The notes beneath the pieces are model-generated. The model worked only from the letters and a program-made list of their open reading frames with translations, did not search any database and was not told where the DNA came from. From the NCBI RefSeq assembly GCF_001428125.1, contig NZ_LMSM01000011.1:101033-165032 (forward strand): a stretch of DNA of 64,000 nucleotides. The letters are read 5' to 3'. Position numbers and translations under genes: made by a program. This DNA is from Nocardioides sp. Soil774. Its GTDB lineage: Bacteria; Actinomycetota; Actinomycetes; Propionibacteriales; Nocardioidaceae. Below are positions 24,726-33,317 of the stretch, piece by piece. The stretch's first letter is position 1; the number at the start of each line of letters is the position of its first letter.

Positions 24726-26044
24726 GGCGTGGGTCCTTCCTGGAGGGGGAGCGTGGATGGGAGGGGAGGGGCGGCGAGCGAGCGGAGCCACCGCTCGACG
24801 AGCCAGCCGCTCAGGCCGAGCAGCAGGAGGCTGGGGCCGGCGTCGGGGCCGAGGTGGACGTCGTCACCGGTCGCCAGCGCGACCACCGGCCCTGCCCACA
24901 GGGCGGTGAACAGGGTGACGACCTTGATGAGCGCGACCACGGCCAGCGCCGGGCCGGCGCGGTGCCCGCGGAGCAGGAGTGCACCGATGGTCACCAGGAG
25001 CGGGAGGACGATCGCCAGGTCGAGCCAGAAGACCGGGTAGGGCGTGCCGCCCACGCCCTCCGGGTCGGGTCGGGCGCCGCCCAGCGCGAAGGGAAGGAGG
25101 GCAGAGAGCCACAGGCCGGCGAACAGCACGCCCGTGACGACGAGCATCCAGCCGGTGCCGCGCCTCAGCCGCCGCGACGCGGTGGACGGGGGAGGGCTCG
25201 CGGCCATCCGGACCAGGCCGCTCACGAGCCCGGCGCCGGACAGCGCGACGATCGCCACGTAGACGAGGAACACCCGGTTCATCGGCACGCCGCTGACGTA
25301 GATGAGGTAGCTGTAGGCCAGGTAGCCGAGCAGGCCCAGCCGCACCAGCTCCAGTCGCACCGACGCGGGCCGCATCGCGAGGACGGCGAGCAGGACCGCG
25401 ACGACGATGCTGCAGGCGTCCTGGGCGCGGGCGCCGAGCACGGTGGCGTCGGGGAGCGCGCGATAGGCGTGGTCGGCGAGGAGGCCGTACGCCGACGCCG
25501 CCAGCACGGCCGGGACGAGGGCGACGGTCGTCCAGAGGTGGGAGCGCGACGGTCCCGGGGACACCAGTGGGGGCGAGGACGTCCCCGACGCCCGCGGACG
25601 GGGCGCGGGTGGCGTCGCGAGCGCGGGCCAGTCGGCGCGGGCGCTCGGCACCAGCACCGCCAGGGCGGGCACGCTCCACAGCCAGAAGCCGACACCGAAC
25701 GACATCAGCAGGACGTGGAACACGATGACGCCCACCCAGCCGACGCGCGCCGCGTGCGCTCCGCGCAGCAACAGGACACCGAGGGTGACCTCGCCGGCAC
25801 CGAGCAGGAGGATCCACGCCAGCGGGTGCGCCGTCACCACCTCGCGCCACGCGTCGGTGACGAACGACGACCACGACCCGTCCGCGAACGTGCGGTAGGT
25901 CTCGGGGTCCCCGAGGACGATGCCGGCGTTGATGCCGCCCATCACGAGGTAGAACCCGCCGACGAAGCGTCGTACGGCAGCGGTGCCCACGTCCTGCCGG
26001 TGGGCGCGGGCGACCGTGGCGCCGCGTTCGATCGTGGTGCTCAC
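24722..26044 (-). CDS. Polytopic membrane protein with DoxX-like N-terminal half
   Basis: A 440-residue protein. Residues about 20-140 hold four helices in a DoxX-like pattern (RRFVGGFYLVMGGINAGIVL, then HPLAWILLLGAGEVTLGVLL). A Pro/Ser-rich linker follows, then a second set of about seven to eight helices not assigned to a family. It is translationally coupled to a flavodoxin, so a quinone or redox role is possible, but this is inference. The GTG start has a strong Shine-Dalgarno (AGGAGG, 5-base spacer). Confidence 0.7.
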   Translation of the reverse strand: MSTTIERGATVARAHRQDVGTAAVRRFVGGFYLVMGGINAGIVLGDPETYRTFADGSWSSFVTDAWREVVTAHPLAWILLLGAGEVTLGVLLLRGAHAARVGWVGVIVFHVLLMSFGVGFWLWSVPALAVLVPSARADWPALATPPAPRPRASGTSSPPLVSPGPSRSHLWTTVALVPAVLAASAYGLLADHAYRALPDATVLGARAQDACSIVVAVLLAVLAMRPASVRLELVRLGLLGYLAYSYLIYVSGVPMNRVFLVYVAIVALSGAGLVSGLVRMAASPPPSTASRRLRRGTGWMLVVTGVLFAGLWLSALLPFALGGARPDPEGVGGTPYPVFWLDLAIVLPLLVTIGALLLRGHRAGPALAVVALIKVVTLFTALWAGPVVALATGDDVHLGPDAGPSLLLLGLSGWLVERWLRSLAAPPLPSTLPLQEGPTP

Positions 26045-26118
26045 AACGTCCTCCTGGCCCCAGCCTCGTCCGGTGCGGACCGGCGGGTCAGGGGCGGAGG
26101 TCGCGGCAGGCGGGGGAC

Positions 26119-27774
26119 CTAGGTCCCGGGCTTGCCGGCGTCGGCGTAGGACGCCACGACCGACACGTTGAGCGGGAAGTCGACGGGGAAGTCGCGGAAG
26201 AGGAGCGAGCCCGCACCCGTCGCCGCCTCGGTGACCTCGGCCGCCACCGCGTCCGCGAGCTCCGCAGGCGCGTGCACGACGACCTCGTCGTGCAGGAAGA
26301 ACACCAGGTGCGGGCGCTCGTCGAGCTCCCCTGCGCCGCCGAGGCGCCAAAGGCGGTTGCGCAGGTCGGCGATCCAGCACAGGGCCCACTCGGCGCCCGT
26401 GCCCTGCACCACGAAGTTGCGGGTGAACCGGCCGTGCGCGCGGCGTCGCCGGTCGAGGGCATCGAGGTCGTCGGGTGGCGCGTCCGGCCCCTCCTGCCAC
26501 CTTCCGGGCGAGGCGCCGAGCGCCGGGCTCCCGCGGCCGAGCAGCGTGCGCACCACCTGACCGCGCTCCCCGGCCCGGGCGGCCTCGTCGACCAGGCCGA
26601 AGGCCGCGGGGTAGCGACGGGTCAGGCCGGCGACCATGCGTCCGCTCTCGCCGCTGGTGGCGCCGTACATCGCGCCGAGCAGGCCGAGCTTGGCGTCCTG
26701 CCGGGTCGCGACCGCGCCGTCGTCGACCATCCCCTGGTAGAGGTCGGCGCCGCGGGCCGCCCGCGCGAGGGCGGTGTCGCGGCTCATCCCGGCCAGCACC
26801 CGCGGCTCGAGCTGGGCCACGTCGGCCACCACGAGGACCCAGCCCTCGTCGGCGACGGCCGCCGAGCGCACCTGCATCGGGAACGACAACGCGCCCCCGC
26901 CGTTGGACGACCAGCGCCCGGTCGCCGATCCCGCCGGCTGGTAGGACGGACGGAACCGGCCGCGGCTGACCCACTCGTCGATCCACGCCCAGCCGTTGGT
27001 CTGGAACAGGTGCGCCAGCTTCTTGTAGCGCAGCAGCGGCTCGACCACCTCGTGGTCGACCGCACGCAGCGACGAGGCCCGGGTGTCGTCGACCTCGATG
27101 CCGGCGCGGCGCAGCGCCGCGAGGAGCTCCGGGCGGGAGTCCGGGTTGAGCCCCGGTGCGGCGAGCAGGCGGCGTACGTCGTCGGCGGCCGACTCCAGCA
27201 GTCGCGGCCGTGCCCCACGGGGCGGGCGCGGGCCGAGCAGCTCGACCAGCAGCCGCTCGTGGACGTCGGTGCGCCACGGCACGCCCGCGTGCGTCATCTC
27301 CGCCGCCGCGAGCGCGCCGGAGGACTCCGCTGCGACCAGCAGCCCGAGCCGCCGGCCATCGGCGGAGGCGGCGATCGCTGCGAGCTGGCGGGCGTCCTCG
27401 ACGTCCGCGCGCAGGTGCTCGGCGGTGTCGTCGGCACCGAAGAGGGTGGGCTCGGTGGCCACCGCGGGACCGAGCCGGTCCCAGCGATCGGCGTCGTCCC
27501 CGTCGAGCAGGCCTGCGTCGACGGCAGGCGCGCGCCGCAGGATCCGCCTCGCGAGCCGGAGGTCGTGGCAGCGCGTCACCCTCACCCCCGCCGCGAGGAG
27601 CGGGGGATACCACCGGGCGGTGTCGTCCCAGACCCATCGCGGCGCCGGGCCGGGACCTGCCTCGCGCTCACCGACGAGCGACGGCAGGTCGTCGAGCGGC
27701 ACGGTCTGCTCCTCGCCGTCGCCGGTCAGCAGCACCAGGTCGCCCGGCAGGCGCGAGAGCTGGACCCGGGTCAT
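26119..27774 (-). CDS. Family A DNA polymerase with exonuclease-like N-terminal region
   Basis: A 551-residue protein similar to the actinobacterial 'bifunctional 3'-5' exonuclease/DNA polymerase' family. Polymerase motifs are complete: DVAQLEPRVLAG (motif A), RQDAKLGLLGAMYGATSG (motif B, Lys and Tyr-Gly) and FLHDEVVVHA (motif C). The 5' nuclease domain of Pol I is absent. The N-terminal third lacks a clear DxE exonuclease motif, so proofreading may be missing. A role in repair synthesis is plausible. The ATG at 27774 has a GGAGGG ribosome binding site; the frame extends further upstream without homology. Confidence 0.82.
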   Translation of the reverse strand: MTRVQLSRLPGDLVLLTGDGEEQTVPLDDLPSLVGEREAGPGPAPRWVWDDTARWYPPLLAAGVRVTRCHDLRLARRILRRAPAVDAGLLDGDDADRWDRLGPAVATEPTLFGADDTAEHLRADVEDARQLAAIAASADGRRLGLLVAAESSGALAAAEMTHAGVPWRTDVHERLLVELLGPRPPRGARPRLLESAADDVRRLLAAPGLNPDSRPELLAALRRAGIEVDDTRASSLRAVDHEVVEPLLRYKKLAHLFQTNGWAWIDEWVSRGRFRPSYQPAGSATGRWSSNGGGALSFPMQVRSAAVADEGWVLVVADVAQLEPRVLAGMSRDTALARAARGADLYQGMVDDGAVATRQDAKLGLLGAMYGATSGESGRMVAGLTRRYPAAFGLVDEAARAGERGQVVRTLLGRGSPALGASPGRWQEGPDAPPDDLDALDRRRRAHGRFTRNFVVQGTGAEWALCWIADLRNRLWRLGGAGELDERPHLVFFLHDEVVVHAPAELADAVAAEVTEAATGAGSLLFRDFPVDFPLNVSVVASYADAGKPGT

Positions 27775-27837
27775 GGGGACACCCTCCCGCACGCCACCGA
27801 CGTCCGCGCGTCCTTGGTCGACCCGGATGATGGTCGG

Positions 27838-28287
27838 GTGCTGCACCGACATCCGTTCCTGAGCCTGATGACGCTCCTCTACCTGGGCTTCGTCGGGCTC
27901 GTCACCCTGACGCCCGGCTCCGAGCAGCCCGACTACTCCGCGCTGGCCGCGCGGGTGCTGGCCCGCCTCGAGCGCTACCCCGACCTCGAGCCGCTCACCA
28001 GCCGGCTGAGCGTCGAGCGCGTCGAGTTCCTCGCCAACGTCGGGCTCTTCGTCCCCGTGGGCGTCTTCCTGCTCCTGCTCGTCGGCGCCCGGCTGTGGCT
28101 CGTCGCGCTCGCTGCCGGGATCGTGCTCACCTCGATGATCGAGAGCGTCCAGCGCGAGATCCCCGGGCGCGTGCCCGACCCCCGCGATGTCGCGGCCAAC
28201 TCGATCGGCACCTTCGTCGGCATCGCGCTCGCGCTGGTGCTGACGCTCCCCGCCACGCTGCGCAGACGCCGCGCGCGCTCGGCCTGA
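27838..28287 (+). CDS. VanZ-family membrane protein
   Basis: A 149-residue protein with about three to four hydrophobic segments. VanZ landmarks are the first helix LSLMTLLYLGFVGLVTLTP, RVEFLANVGLFVPVGVFL, and the polar segment SMIESVQREIPGRVPDPRDVAAN before the last helix. VanZ-like proteins can give low-level teicoplanin resistance, but most are of unknown function. The GTG is 6 bases after GATGAT, a -10-like hexamer. It is transcribed away from the polymerase gene. Confidence 0.78.
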   Translation: MLHRHPFLSLMTLLYLGFVGLVTLTPGSEQPDYSALAARVLARLERYPDLEPLTSRLSVERVEFLANVGLFVPVGVFLLLLVGARLWLVALAAGIVLTSMIESVQREIPGRVPDPRDVAANSIGTFVGIALALVLTLPATLRRRRARSA

Positions 28288-28361
28288 GCGCCCCCGGGCG
28301 CCCGCCGGTGGGCCCCGCGAGCCCGGGCCCATCGACCCTGCCGGTGCGGCACCCGGCTTCC

Positions 28362-28367
28362 TAGCGT
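28362..28367 (+). promoter_or_regulatory. -10 hexamer TAGCGT, leaderless promoter of the beta-CASP nuclease gene
   Basis: TAGCGT is followed by GGAGCC and the ATG at 28374. The GGAG is too close to the ATG to be a good ribosome binding site. Confidence 0.5.
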
Positions 28368-28373
28368 GGAGCC

Positions 28374-29759
28374 ATGGCGACCCTCCACACCTCTCTGACC
28401 TTCCTCGGCGCCGTCGACACCGTCACGGGCAGCCGCTTCCTGCTGCAGGCAGGTGGCACCCGGGTCCTGGTCGACGCCGGTCTCTACCAGGGCCTGAGCG
28501 CGCACCGCCGGCGCAACTGGGAGACGTTCCCGGTCGACCCCGCCACCATCGACCACGTGGTGCTGACGCACGCACACCTCGACCACACCGGCTACCTGCC
28601 GCGGCTCGTCAAGGACGGGTTCACCGGCACGGTGACCTGCACGCGTGGCACCGCTGAGCTGGCCGAGATCGTGCTGCGCGACAGCGCGCACCTGCAGCAG
28701 GAGGACGCGAGGTGGGCCAACACGGCAGGCTTCTCCAAGCACAGCCCGGCACTGCCGTTGTACGACGACCGCGACGTCGGCCGGGCGCTGGAGCTCCTCG
28801 CGCCCGTCGAGCTCGGGTCGCCGGTGAGGCTGGCTCCCGGGGTGAGCGTCACGCTGTCCTCGGCCGGCCACATCCTCGGATCCGCGTCGGTGCAGGTGCG
28901 GGCGGGGGAGTCCAGCGTCGTCTTCAGCGGCGACCTGGGCCGTCCCGCGCACCCGCTCCTGCTGCCGCCGGCGGACCCTCCCGCAGCGGACACCCTGGTG
29001 GTCGAGTCGACGTACGGCGACCGGGCGCACCCCGTGCCCGACCCCGACGTGCTCGCCGACGCCATCTGCCGCACCATCGACCGGGGCGGCTCCCTGCTGC
29101 TGCCGGCCTTCGCGGTCGACCGCACCGAGCTCGTGCTGCTGGAGCTCCGGCGGCTGATGGGCGCCGGCCGCATCCCCGAGGTGCCGATCTTCGTGGACAG
29201 CCCGATGGCGCTGGCGGCGCTGGAGGTCTACCGGCGGGCGGCCGCGCGCGGCTCGGCCGAGCTGCGCGCCGAGGCGCGGAGCCTCATGGCCGACCTCGAC
29301 GTCGGCGTCCACGCCGTGCACGACGCGGAGGGCTCGATGCGGCTCAACCGCCCCGGCAAGCCCAGCCTCGTCATCTCCGCCTCCGGCATGGCCTCCGGCG
29401 GCCGCGTCCTGTACCACCTGGCCCACCAGCTGCCCGAACGGCGCAACACCATCGTGCTCACCGGCTACCAGGCGGCCGGCACTCGTGGGCGCCAGCTCGC
29501 CGAGGGAGCCCGGCAGGTCAAGATCCACGGGCGCTACGTCCCGGTGCGGGCCGAGGTCGTCAGCGTGCCCGACTTCTCCGTGCACGCCGACGCCCAGGAG
29601 ACGATCGACTGGCTCGCGCGGGCGCCGCGCCCGCCGCGCACCGTGTACGTCGTCCACGGCGAGCCCGATGCGGCGGCCGCCCTGGCGGGCCGCATCTCCT
29701 CCGAGCTCGGCTGGACCGCCGTGGTCCCGTCCTACCGCGAGCGGGTGCTGGTCGCCTGA
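28374..29759 (+). CDS. Metallo-beta-lactamase/beta-CASP ribonuclease
   Basis: A 461-residue RNA-processing nuclease of the CPSF73-like branch. The metal site is LTHAHLDHTGYLPRL, with further ligands in FSGDLGR. The beta-CASP motifs are VVESTYGDR (motif A), SASGMASGGRVLYHL (motif B) and FSVHADAQE (motif C); the Zn-dependent RNA-specificity domain is at the C-terminus. Bacterial relatives act as 5'-3' exo/endoribonucleases. Length matches the family (about 430-470). It lies just upstream of the tRNA-Leu terminator on the other strand. Confidence 0.88.
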   Translation: MATLHTSLTFLGAVDTVTGSRFLLQAGGTRVLVDAGLYQGLSAHRRRNWETFPVDPATIDHVVLTHAHLDHTGYLPRLVKDGFTGTVTCTRGTAELAEIVLRDSAHLQQEDARWANTAGFSKHSPALPLYDDRDVGRALELLAPVELGSPVRLAPGVSVTLSSAGHILGSASVQVRAGESSVVFSGDLGRPAHPLLLPPADPPAADTLVVESTYGDRAHPVPDPDVLADAICRTIDRGGSLLLPAFAVDRTELVLLELRRLMGAGRIPEVPIFVDSPMALAALEVYRRAAARGSAELRAEARSLMADLDVGVHAVHDAEGSMRLNRPGKPSLVISASGMASGGRVLYHLAHQLPERRNTIVLTGYQAAGTRGRQLAEGARQVKIHGRYVPVRAEVVSVPDFSVHADAQETIDWLARAPRPPRTVYVVHGEPDAAAALAGRISSELGWTAVVPSYRERVLVA

Positions 29760-29796
29760 GCGGAGCCGGGGCGGGAGGAGGCGGTGAAATGAAGAA

Positions 29797-29820
29797 AAGG
29801 CTCCGTGGAGCCGGAGCCTT
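29797..29820 (-). terminator. Intrinsic terminator of tRNA-Leu
   Basis: On the minus strand AAGGCTCC, an 8-base loop and GGAGCCTT are followed by TTCTTC. It begins 6 bases after the tRNA 3' end and is the clearest intrinsic terminator in the window. Confidence 0.85.
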
Positions 29821-29825
29821 CTCAG

Positions 29826-29911
29826 TGTCCGAGGGGGGACTTGAACCCCCACGCCCTAATACGGGCACTAGCACCTCAAGCTAGCGCGTCTGCCAATTCC
29901 GCCACCCGGAC
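29826..29911 (-). tRNA. tRNA-Leu, anticodon GAG
   Basis: An 86-base class II tRNA. The acceptor arms GTCCGGG and CTCGGAC pair, with one G-U, and the discriminator is A. The D-loop is of leucine type (TGGCAGACGC). The anticodon loop CTTGAGG gives anticodon GAG (codons CUC/CUU). There is a long variable arm (TGCCCGTATTAGGGCG), and the T-arm has GTTCAAGTC. CCA is not encoded. Confidence 0.95.
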
Positions 29912-29979
29912 GAGTGCGGTGGAACAGTAGCAAAACCCCCACCCCCACAGTGAATCGGGGCGGGTGCTCACCACTGGTG

Positions 29980-29985
29980 CAGGAT
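29980..29985 (+). promoter_or_regulatory. -10-like CAGGAT, probable leaderless promoter of the M20 peptidase
   Basis: CAGGAT lies 7 bases before the ATG at 29993 and favours it over the ATG at 29984. Confidence 0.4.
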
Positions 29986-29992
29986 GGACGGC

Positions 29993-31324
29993 ATGGACCA
30001 GACGCACTCCGACCGCTCGCAGGACCGCTCCTACGACCCCGCGGCCGAGGTCGTGCGGCTGTGCCAGGAGCTCATCGCCATCGACACCTCCAACTACGGC
30101 ACCGATGACGGACCGGGGGAGCGCAAGGCGGCCGAGCACGTCGCCACCCTGCTCGACGAGGTCGGCATCGAGAGCCAGGTCATCGAGGGCCGGCCCGGCC
30201 GGGCCAACGTGGTCGCACGCTGGGGTGGCGGCGACGGCCGCGCTCCTCTGCTGCTCCACGGCCACCTCGACGTCGTACCTGCCGAGGCGTCGGACTGGCA
30301 GGTCGACCCGTTCGCCGGGGAGATCAAGGACGGCCAGGTCTGGGGCCGCGGCGCGGTCGACATGAAGGACTTCGACGCGATGCTGCTCAGCGTCGTGCGC
30401 GCGCGTGCCACCGCGGGCGCCGCACCCGATCGCGAGGTGGTGCTGTGCTTCACCGCCGACGAGGAGGCCGGAGGCCACCACGGCGCCGGGATCCTCGTCG
30501 ACGAGCACGCCGACCTCTTCGCCGACTGCAGCGAGGCCGTGGGTGAGGTGGGCGGGTTCTCCGCCACCGTGCGCGGACGCCGGGTCTACCTCATCGAGGC
30601 GGCCGAGAAGGGCATGGCGTGGATGCGACTCACTGCCCGAGGCCGTGCCGGCCACGGCTCGATGATCAACGACGACAACGCCGTCACCCGGCTCGCCGGC
30701 GCCGTCGCCCGCATCGGCGCCCACCAGTGGCCGGTGCGGCTGACCCCGACCATGGAGGTCCTGCTCGCGACGGTCGCCGAGCTCGCCGGCACCGAGGCGA
30801 CCCCCGACAACGCCGAGGCCCTCGTCGAGGAGTTCGGCGACGCCGCCCGGATGCTCGGCGCGGTGATCCGCAACACCGCCAACCCCACGATGCTGCGGGC
30901 AGGCTACAAGACCAACGTCATCCCCACCGATGCCCAGGCCACCGTCGACGGCCGCTTCCTGCCCGGCTACGAGGACGAGTTCTTCGCCACCCTCCACGAG
31001 CTCGCCGGCGACGGCATCGAGATCGACTTCGAGTCCAAGCAGGACCCGTGGGAGACGCCGTACGACGGCGACCTGGTGACCGCGATGAGCCGCAGCCTGC
31101 TCGCCGAGGACCCCGACGCCCTGGTCGCGCCCTACCTGATGAGCGGCGGCACCGACGCCAAGCACTTCCGCAGGCTCGGCATGCGCTCCTACGGCTTCGC
31201 GCCGCTGCGCCTGCCCGCCGACCTCGACTTCACCGCCCTCTTCCACGGCGTCGACGAGCGGGTGCCGGTGGACGCGCTGGAGTTCGGCGCCCGGGTCTTC
31301 GACCGGTTCCTCGACCAGGTCTGA
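29993..31324 (+). CDS. M20-family metallopeptidase/deacylase
   Basis: A 443-residue zinc hydrolase of the M20/M25/M40 group. The first metal ligands are in LLLHGHLDVVPAE; the next region is WGRGAVDMKDFDAML with the bridging Asp; the catalytic Glu pair is in FTADEEAGG. The dimerisation (lid) domain follows at about residues 205-330, and MSGGTDAKHFRRLG carries the last His. Substrates could be dipeptides, acyl-amino acids or succinyl-diaminopimelate analogues. An in-frame ATG at 29984 would add three residues. The gene is followed by the FMN riboswitch, not co-transcribed by design. Confidence 0.87.
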   Translation: MDQTHSDRSQDRSYDPAAEVVRLCQELIAIDTSNYGTDDGPGERKAAEHVATLLDEVGIESQVIEGRPGRANVVARWGGGDGRAPLLLHGHLDVVPAEASDWQVDPFAGEIKDGQVWGRGAVDMKDFDAMLLSVVRARATAGAAPDREVVLCFTADEEAGGHHGAGILVDEHADLFADCSEAVGEVGGFSATVRGRRVYLIEAAEKGMAWMRLTARGRAGHGSMINDDNAVTRLAGAVARIGAHQWPVRLTPTMEVLLATVAELAGTEATPDNAEALVEEFGDAARMLGAVIRNTANPTMLRAGYKTNVIPTDAQATVDGRFLPGYEDEFFATLHELAGDGIEIDFESKQDPWETPYDGDLVTAMSRSLLAEDPDALVAPYLMSGGTDAKHFRRLGMRSYGFAPLRLPADLDFTALFHGVDERVPVDALEFGARVFDRFLDQV

Positions 31325-31419
31325 GGTGCCGCCTGCCGCACCCCCGGAAGTGTTGCGCACGTCACGGCCGGACACCCGCGAGGGAATGCGCGGCGCTGTG
31401 GCACAGTTGCGACCACGAA

Positions 31420-31555
31420 GAGCTTGCGTGCTCTGGGGGCGGTGGAACTCCGCACCGGCGGTCACAGTCCGCGACCCGACCACCGCCAGTGGCCGGTTGA
31501 CCAGGTGGAAATCCTGGACCGACGGTCACAGTCCGGATGAGAAGTGCACGCTGAC
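31420..31555 (+). promoter_or_regulatory. FMN riboswitch (RFN element)
   Basis: P1 pairs GCGTGC (31425-31430) with GCACGC (31546-31551). Inside are the family's hallmark segments ACCGGCGGTCACAGTCCGCG (31454-31473), GGTGGAAATCCTGGACCGAC and GGTCACAGTCCGGATGAGA. The element is complete and precedes ribD by 80 bases. In the expression platform, CCGGTCC (31586-31592) can pair with GGACCGG (31621-31627), which covers the first Gs of the GGAGG ribosome binding site; translational control is therefore plausible. The region 31325-31419 must hold the promoter, but none was assigned. Confidence 0.95.
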
Positions 31556-31635
31556 GAGCTCCGCGACCGCGCCTTCCGGGTGCGGCCGGTCCCGTCGCCC
31601 GCCCCCCTGAGTCCACCCACGGACCGGAGGCGGAG

Positions 31636-32688
31636 ATGACGACCAGCGAGGCGGAGCGGCTCGCGATGCAGCGCGCGCTGGCCATCGCGGCCACGCCCGG
31701 CGTGCCGATGGGACCCAACCCCCGCGTCGGTTGCGTGCTGCTGGCGCCCGACGGCTCGACGATCGCCGAGGGCTTCCACCGCGGAGCCGGCACCCCGCAC
31801 GCCGAGGCCGCCGCGCTGGCCGAGGCCGGCGATGCGGCCCGGGGCGCGACCGCGGTCGTCACCCTCGAGCCGTGCAACCACACCGGGCGCACCGGTCCCT
31901 GCAGCGAGGCGCTCCTCGCGGCCGGCGTACGCCGTGTCGTGTTCGCCCAGCCCGACGCCAACCCGGTCGCCGTGGGCGGCGCCGGACGGCTCCGCGAGGG
32001 CGGCGTCGAGGTCGTCGGCGGCGTCATGATCGAGGAGGCCCAGGCGCTCAACCGGGCGTGGACCTTCGCGATCGCGCGCCGGCGCCCGTTCGTCACGTGG
32101 AAGTTCGCGACGACGCTCGACGGCCGCAGCGCAGCAGCCGACGGCACCAGCCGGTGGGTCTCCAGCCGTGCCGCCCGGCTCGACACCCACCGCCTGCGCG
32201 CGCTGTGCGACACCATGCTCGTCGGCACCGGGACCGTCCTGGTCGACGACCCCGAGCTCACCGTGCGCGACGAGGTCGACGAGCCCGTGACCGACCAGCC
32301 GCTGCGCGCGGTGATGGGCCTGCGCGACCTGCCCGCCGACCGACGGGTCCTCAACGACCGCGCCGAGACCGTGCACCTGCGCACCCGCGACCCCCACGAG
32401 GCGCTGGCGCGGCTGCACGAGCTCGACCGCCAGCACGTCTTCCTCGAGGGCGGGCCGCAGCTCGCCGGGGCGTTCCTGACGGCCGGGCTCGTCGACGAGG
32501 TCGTCACCTACGTCGCGCCGATGCTGCTCGGGTCGGGCGCCAGCGCGGTGGCCGACCTCGGCGTCGCCACGATCGCCGACGCGGTGCACCTCCACGTCAC
32601 CGACGTCACCGTGCTGCGGGGGCACGACGGCGAGGACACCAACGTGCGCCTCACCATGAGGCCGACCACCCTTCCCAGGAGGACCTGA
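31636..32688 (+). CDS. ribD: Bifunctional pyrimidine deaminase/reductase of riboflavin synthesis
   Basis: A 350-residue enzyme catalysing deamination and then NADPH reduction of the early riboflavin intermediate. The N-terminal deaminase has the zinc ligands in TPHAEAAAL and TLEPCNHTGRTGPC. The C-terminal reductase starts near residue 150 (FVTWKFATTLDGRSAA) and has LVDDPELTVRD and HVFLEGGPQLAGAFL. Translation is preceded by GGAGG with a 5-base spacer, probably controlled by the upstream FMN riboswitch. The stop shares one base with ribE (TGATG). Confidence 0.95.
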   Translation: MTTSEAERLAMQRALAIAATPGVPMGPNPRVGCVLLAPDGSTIAEGFHRGAGTPHAEAAALAEAGDAARGATAVVTLEPCNHTGRTGPCSEALLAAGVRRVVFAQPDANPVAVGGAGRLREGGVEVVGGVMIEEAQALNRAWTFAIARRRPFVTWKFATTLDGRSAAADGTSRWVSSRAARLDTHRLRALCDTMLVGTGTVLVDDPELTVRDEVDEPVTDQPLRAVMGLRDLPADRRVLNDRAETVHLRTRDPHEALARLHELDRQHVFLEGGPQLAGAFLTAGLVDEVVTYVAPMLLGSGASAVADLGVATIADAVHLHVTDVTVLRGHDGEDTNVRLTMRPTTLPRRT

Positions 32689-33317
32689 TGTTCACCGGAA
32701 TCGTCGAGGAGCTCGGCACCGTCGCCGAGGTCACCGACCAGGGCGACGCGATCCGCCTCACCATCGAGGCAGGCACCGTGCTCGAGGGCACCGGCCTCGG
32801 CGACTCGATCTCGGTCAACGGGTGCTGCCTCACCGTCGCCGAGCTCGGCGAGGGCCGGTGGACCGCCGACCTGATGCAGGAGACCCTCGACAAGACCTCC
32901 CTGGCCGCGGTGACGCCGGGCGACCGGGTCAACCTCGAGCGCGCGGTCACCGTCGACAAGCGCCTCGGCGGTCACATCGTCCAGGGCCACGTCGACGGCG
33001 TCGGCGAGATCATCTCCCGCTCCCCGAGCGAGCACTGGGACGTCGTCGAGGTCTCGCTCCCGCCCCACCTCGCGCGCTACCTCGTCGACAAGGGCTCGAT
33101 CACCGTCGACGGCGTGAGCCTGACCGTGGTCGAGGCCGGCGAGGCCAGCTTCACCGTCAGCCTCATCCCCGAGACCCTCGCCCGCACGACGCTCGGCAGC
33201 CGCCGGCCCGGCGACCTGGTCAACCTCGAGGCCGACGTCATCGCCAAGCACGTCGAGAAGCTGCTCGGCGGCTACCTCCCGACTCCCACCACCACCCCGA
33301 ACGACGAGGAAGAATGA
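32688..33317 (+). CDS. ribE: Riboflavin synthase alpha chain
   Basis: A 209-residue enzyme converting two molecules of dimethyl-ribityllumazine to riboflavin and the pyrimidinedione. It shows the duplicated lumazine-binding barrel: MFTGIVEELG opens repeat 1 and GHIVQGHVDGVGEI opens repeat 2 (near residue 95). Each repeat has the SVNGCCLTV or TVDGVSLTV strand. Length is normal. It lies between ribD (1-base overlap) and the transporter gene (4-base overlap), within the riboswitch-controlled operon. Confidence 0.95.
   Translation: MFTGIVEELGTVAEVTDQGDAIRLTIEAGTVLEGTGLGDSISVNGCCLTVAELGEGRWTADLMQETLDKTSLAAVTPGDRVNLERAVTVDKRLGGHIVQGHVDGVGEIISRSPSEHWDVVEVSLPPHLARYLVDKGSITVDGVSLTVVEAGEASFTVSLIPETLARTTLGSRRPGDLVNLEADVIAKHVEKLLGGYLPTPTTTPNDEEE

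Noticed and set aside
27775..28332. N-terminal extension of the DNA polymerase frame to 28332
   Set aside because: The extra 186 codons are antisense to VanZ and have no homology; a good start with ribosome binding site lies at 27774.
29876..31483. 535-codon minus-strand frame over the M20 peptidase
   Set aside because: Antisense shadow of the peptidase; the region also contains the riboswitch.
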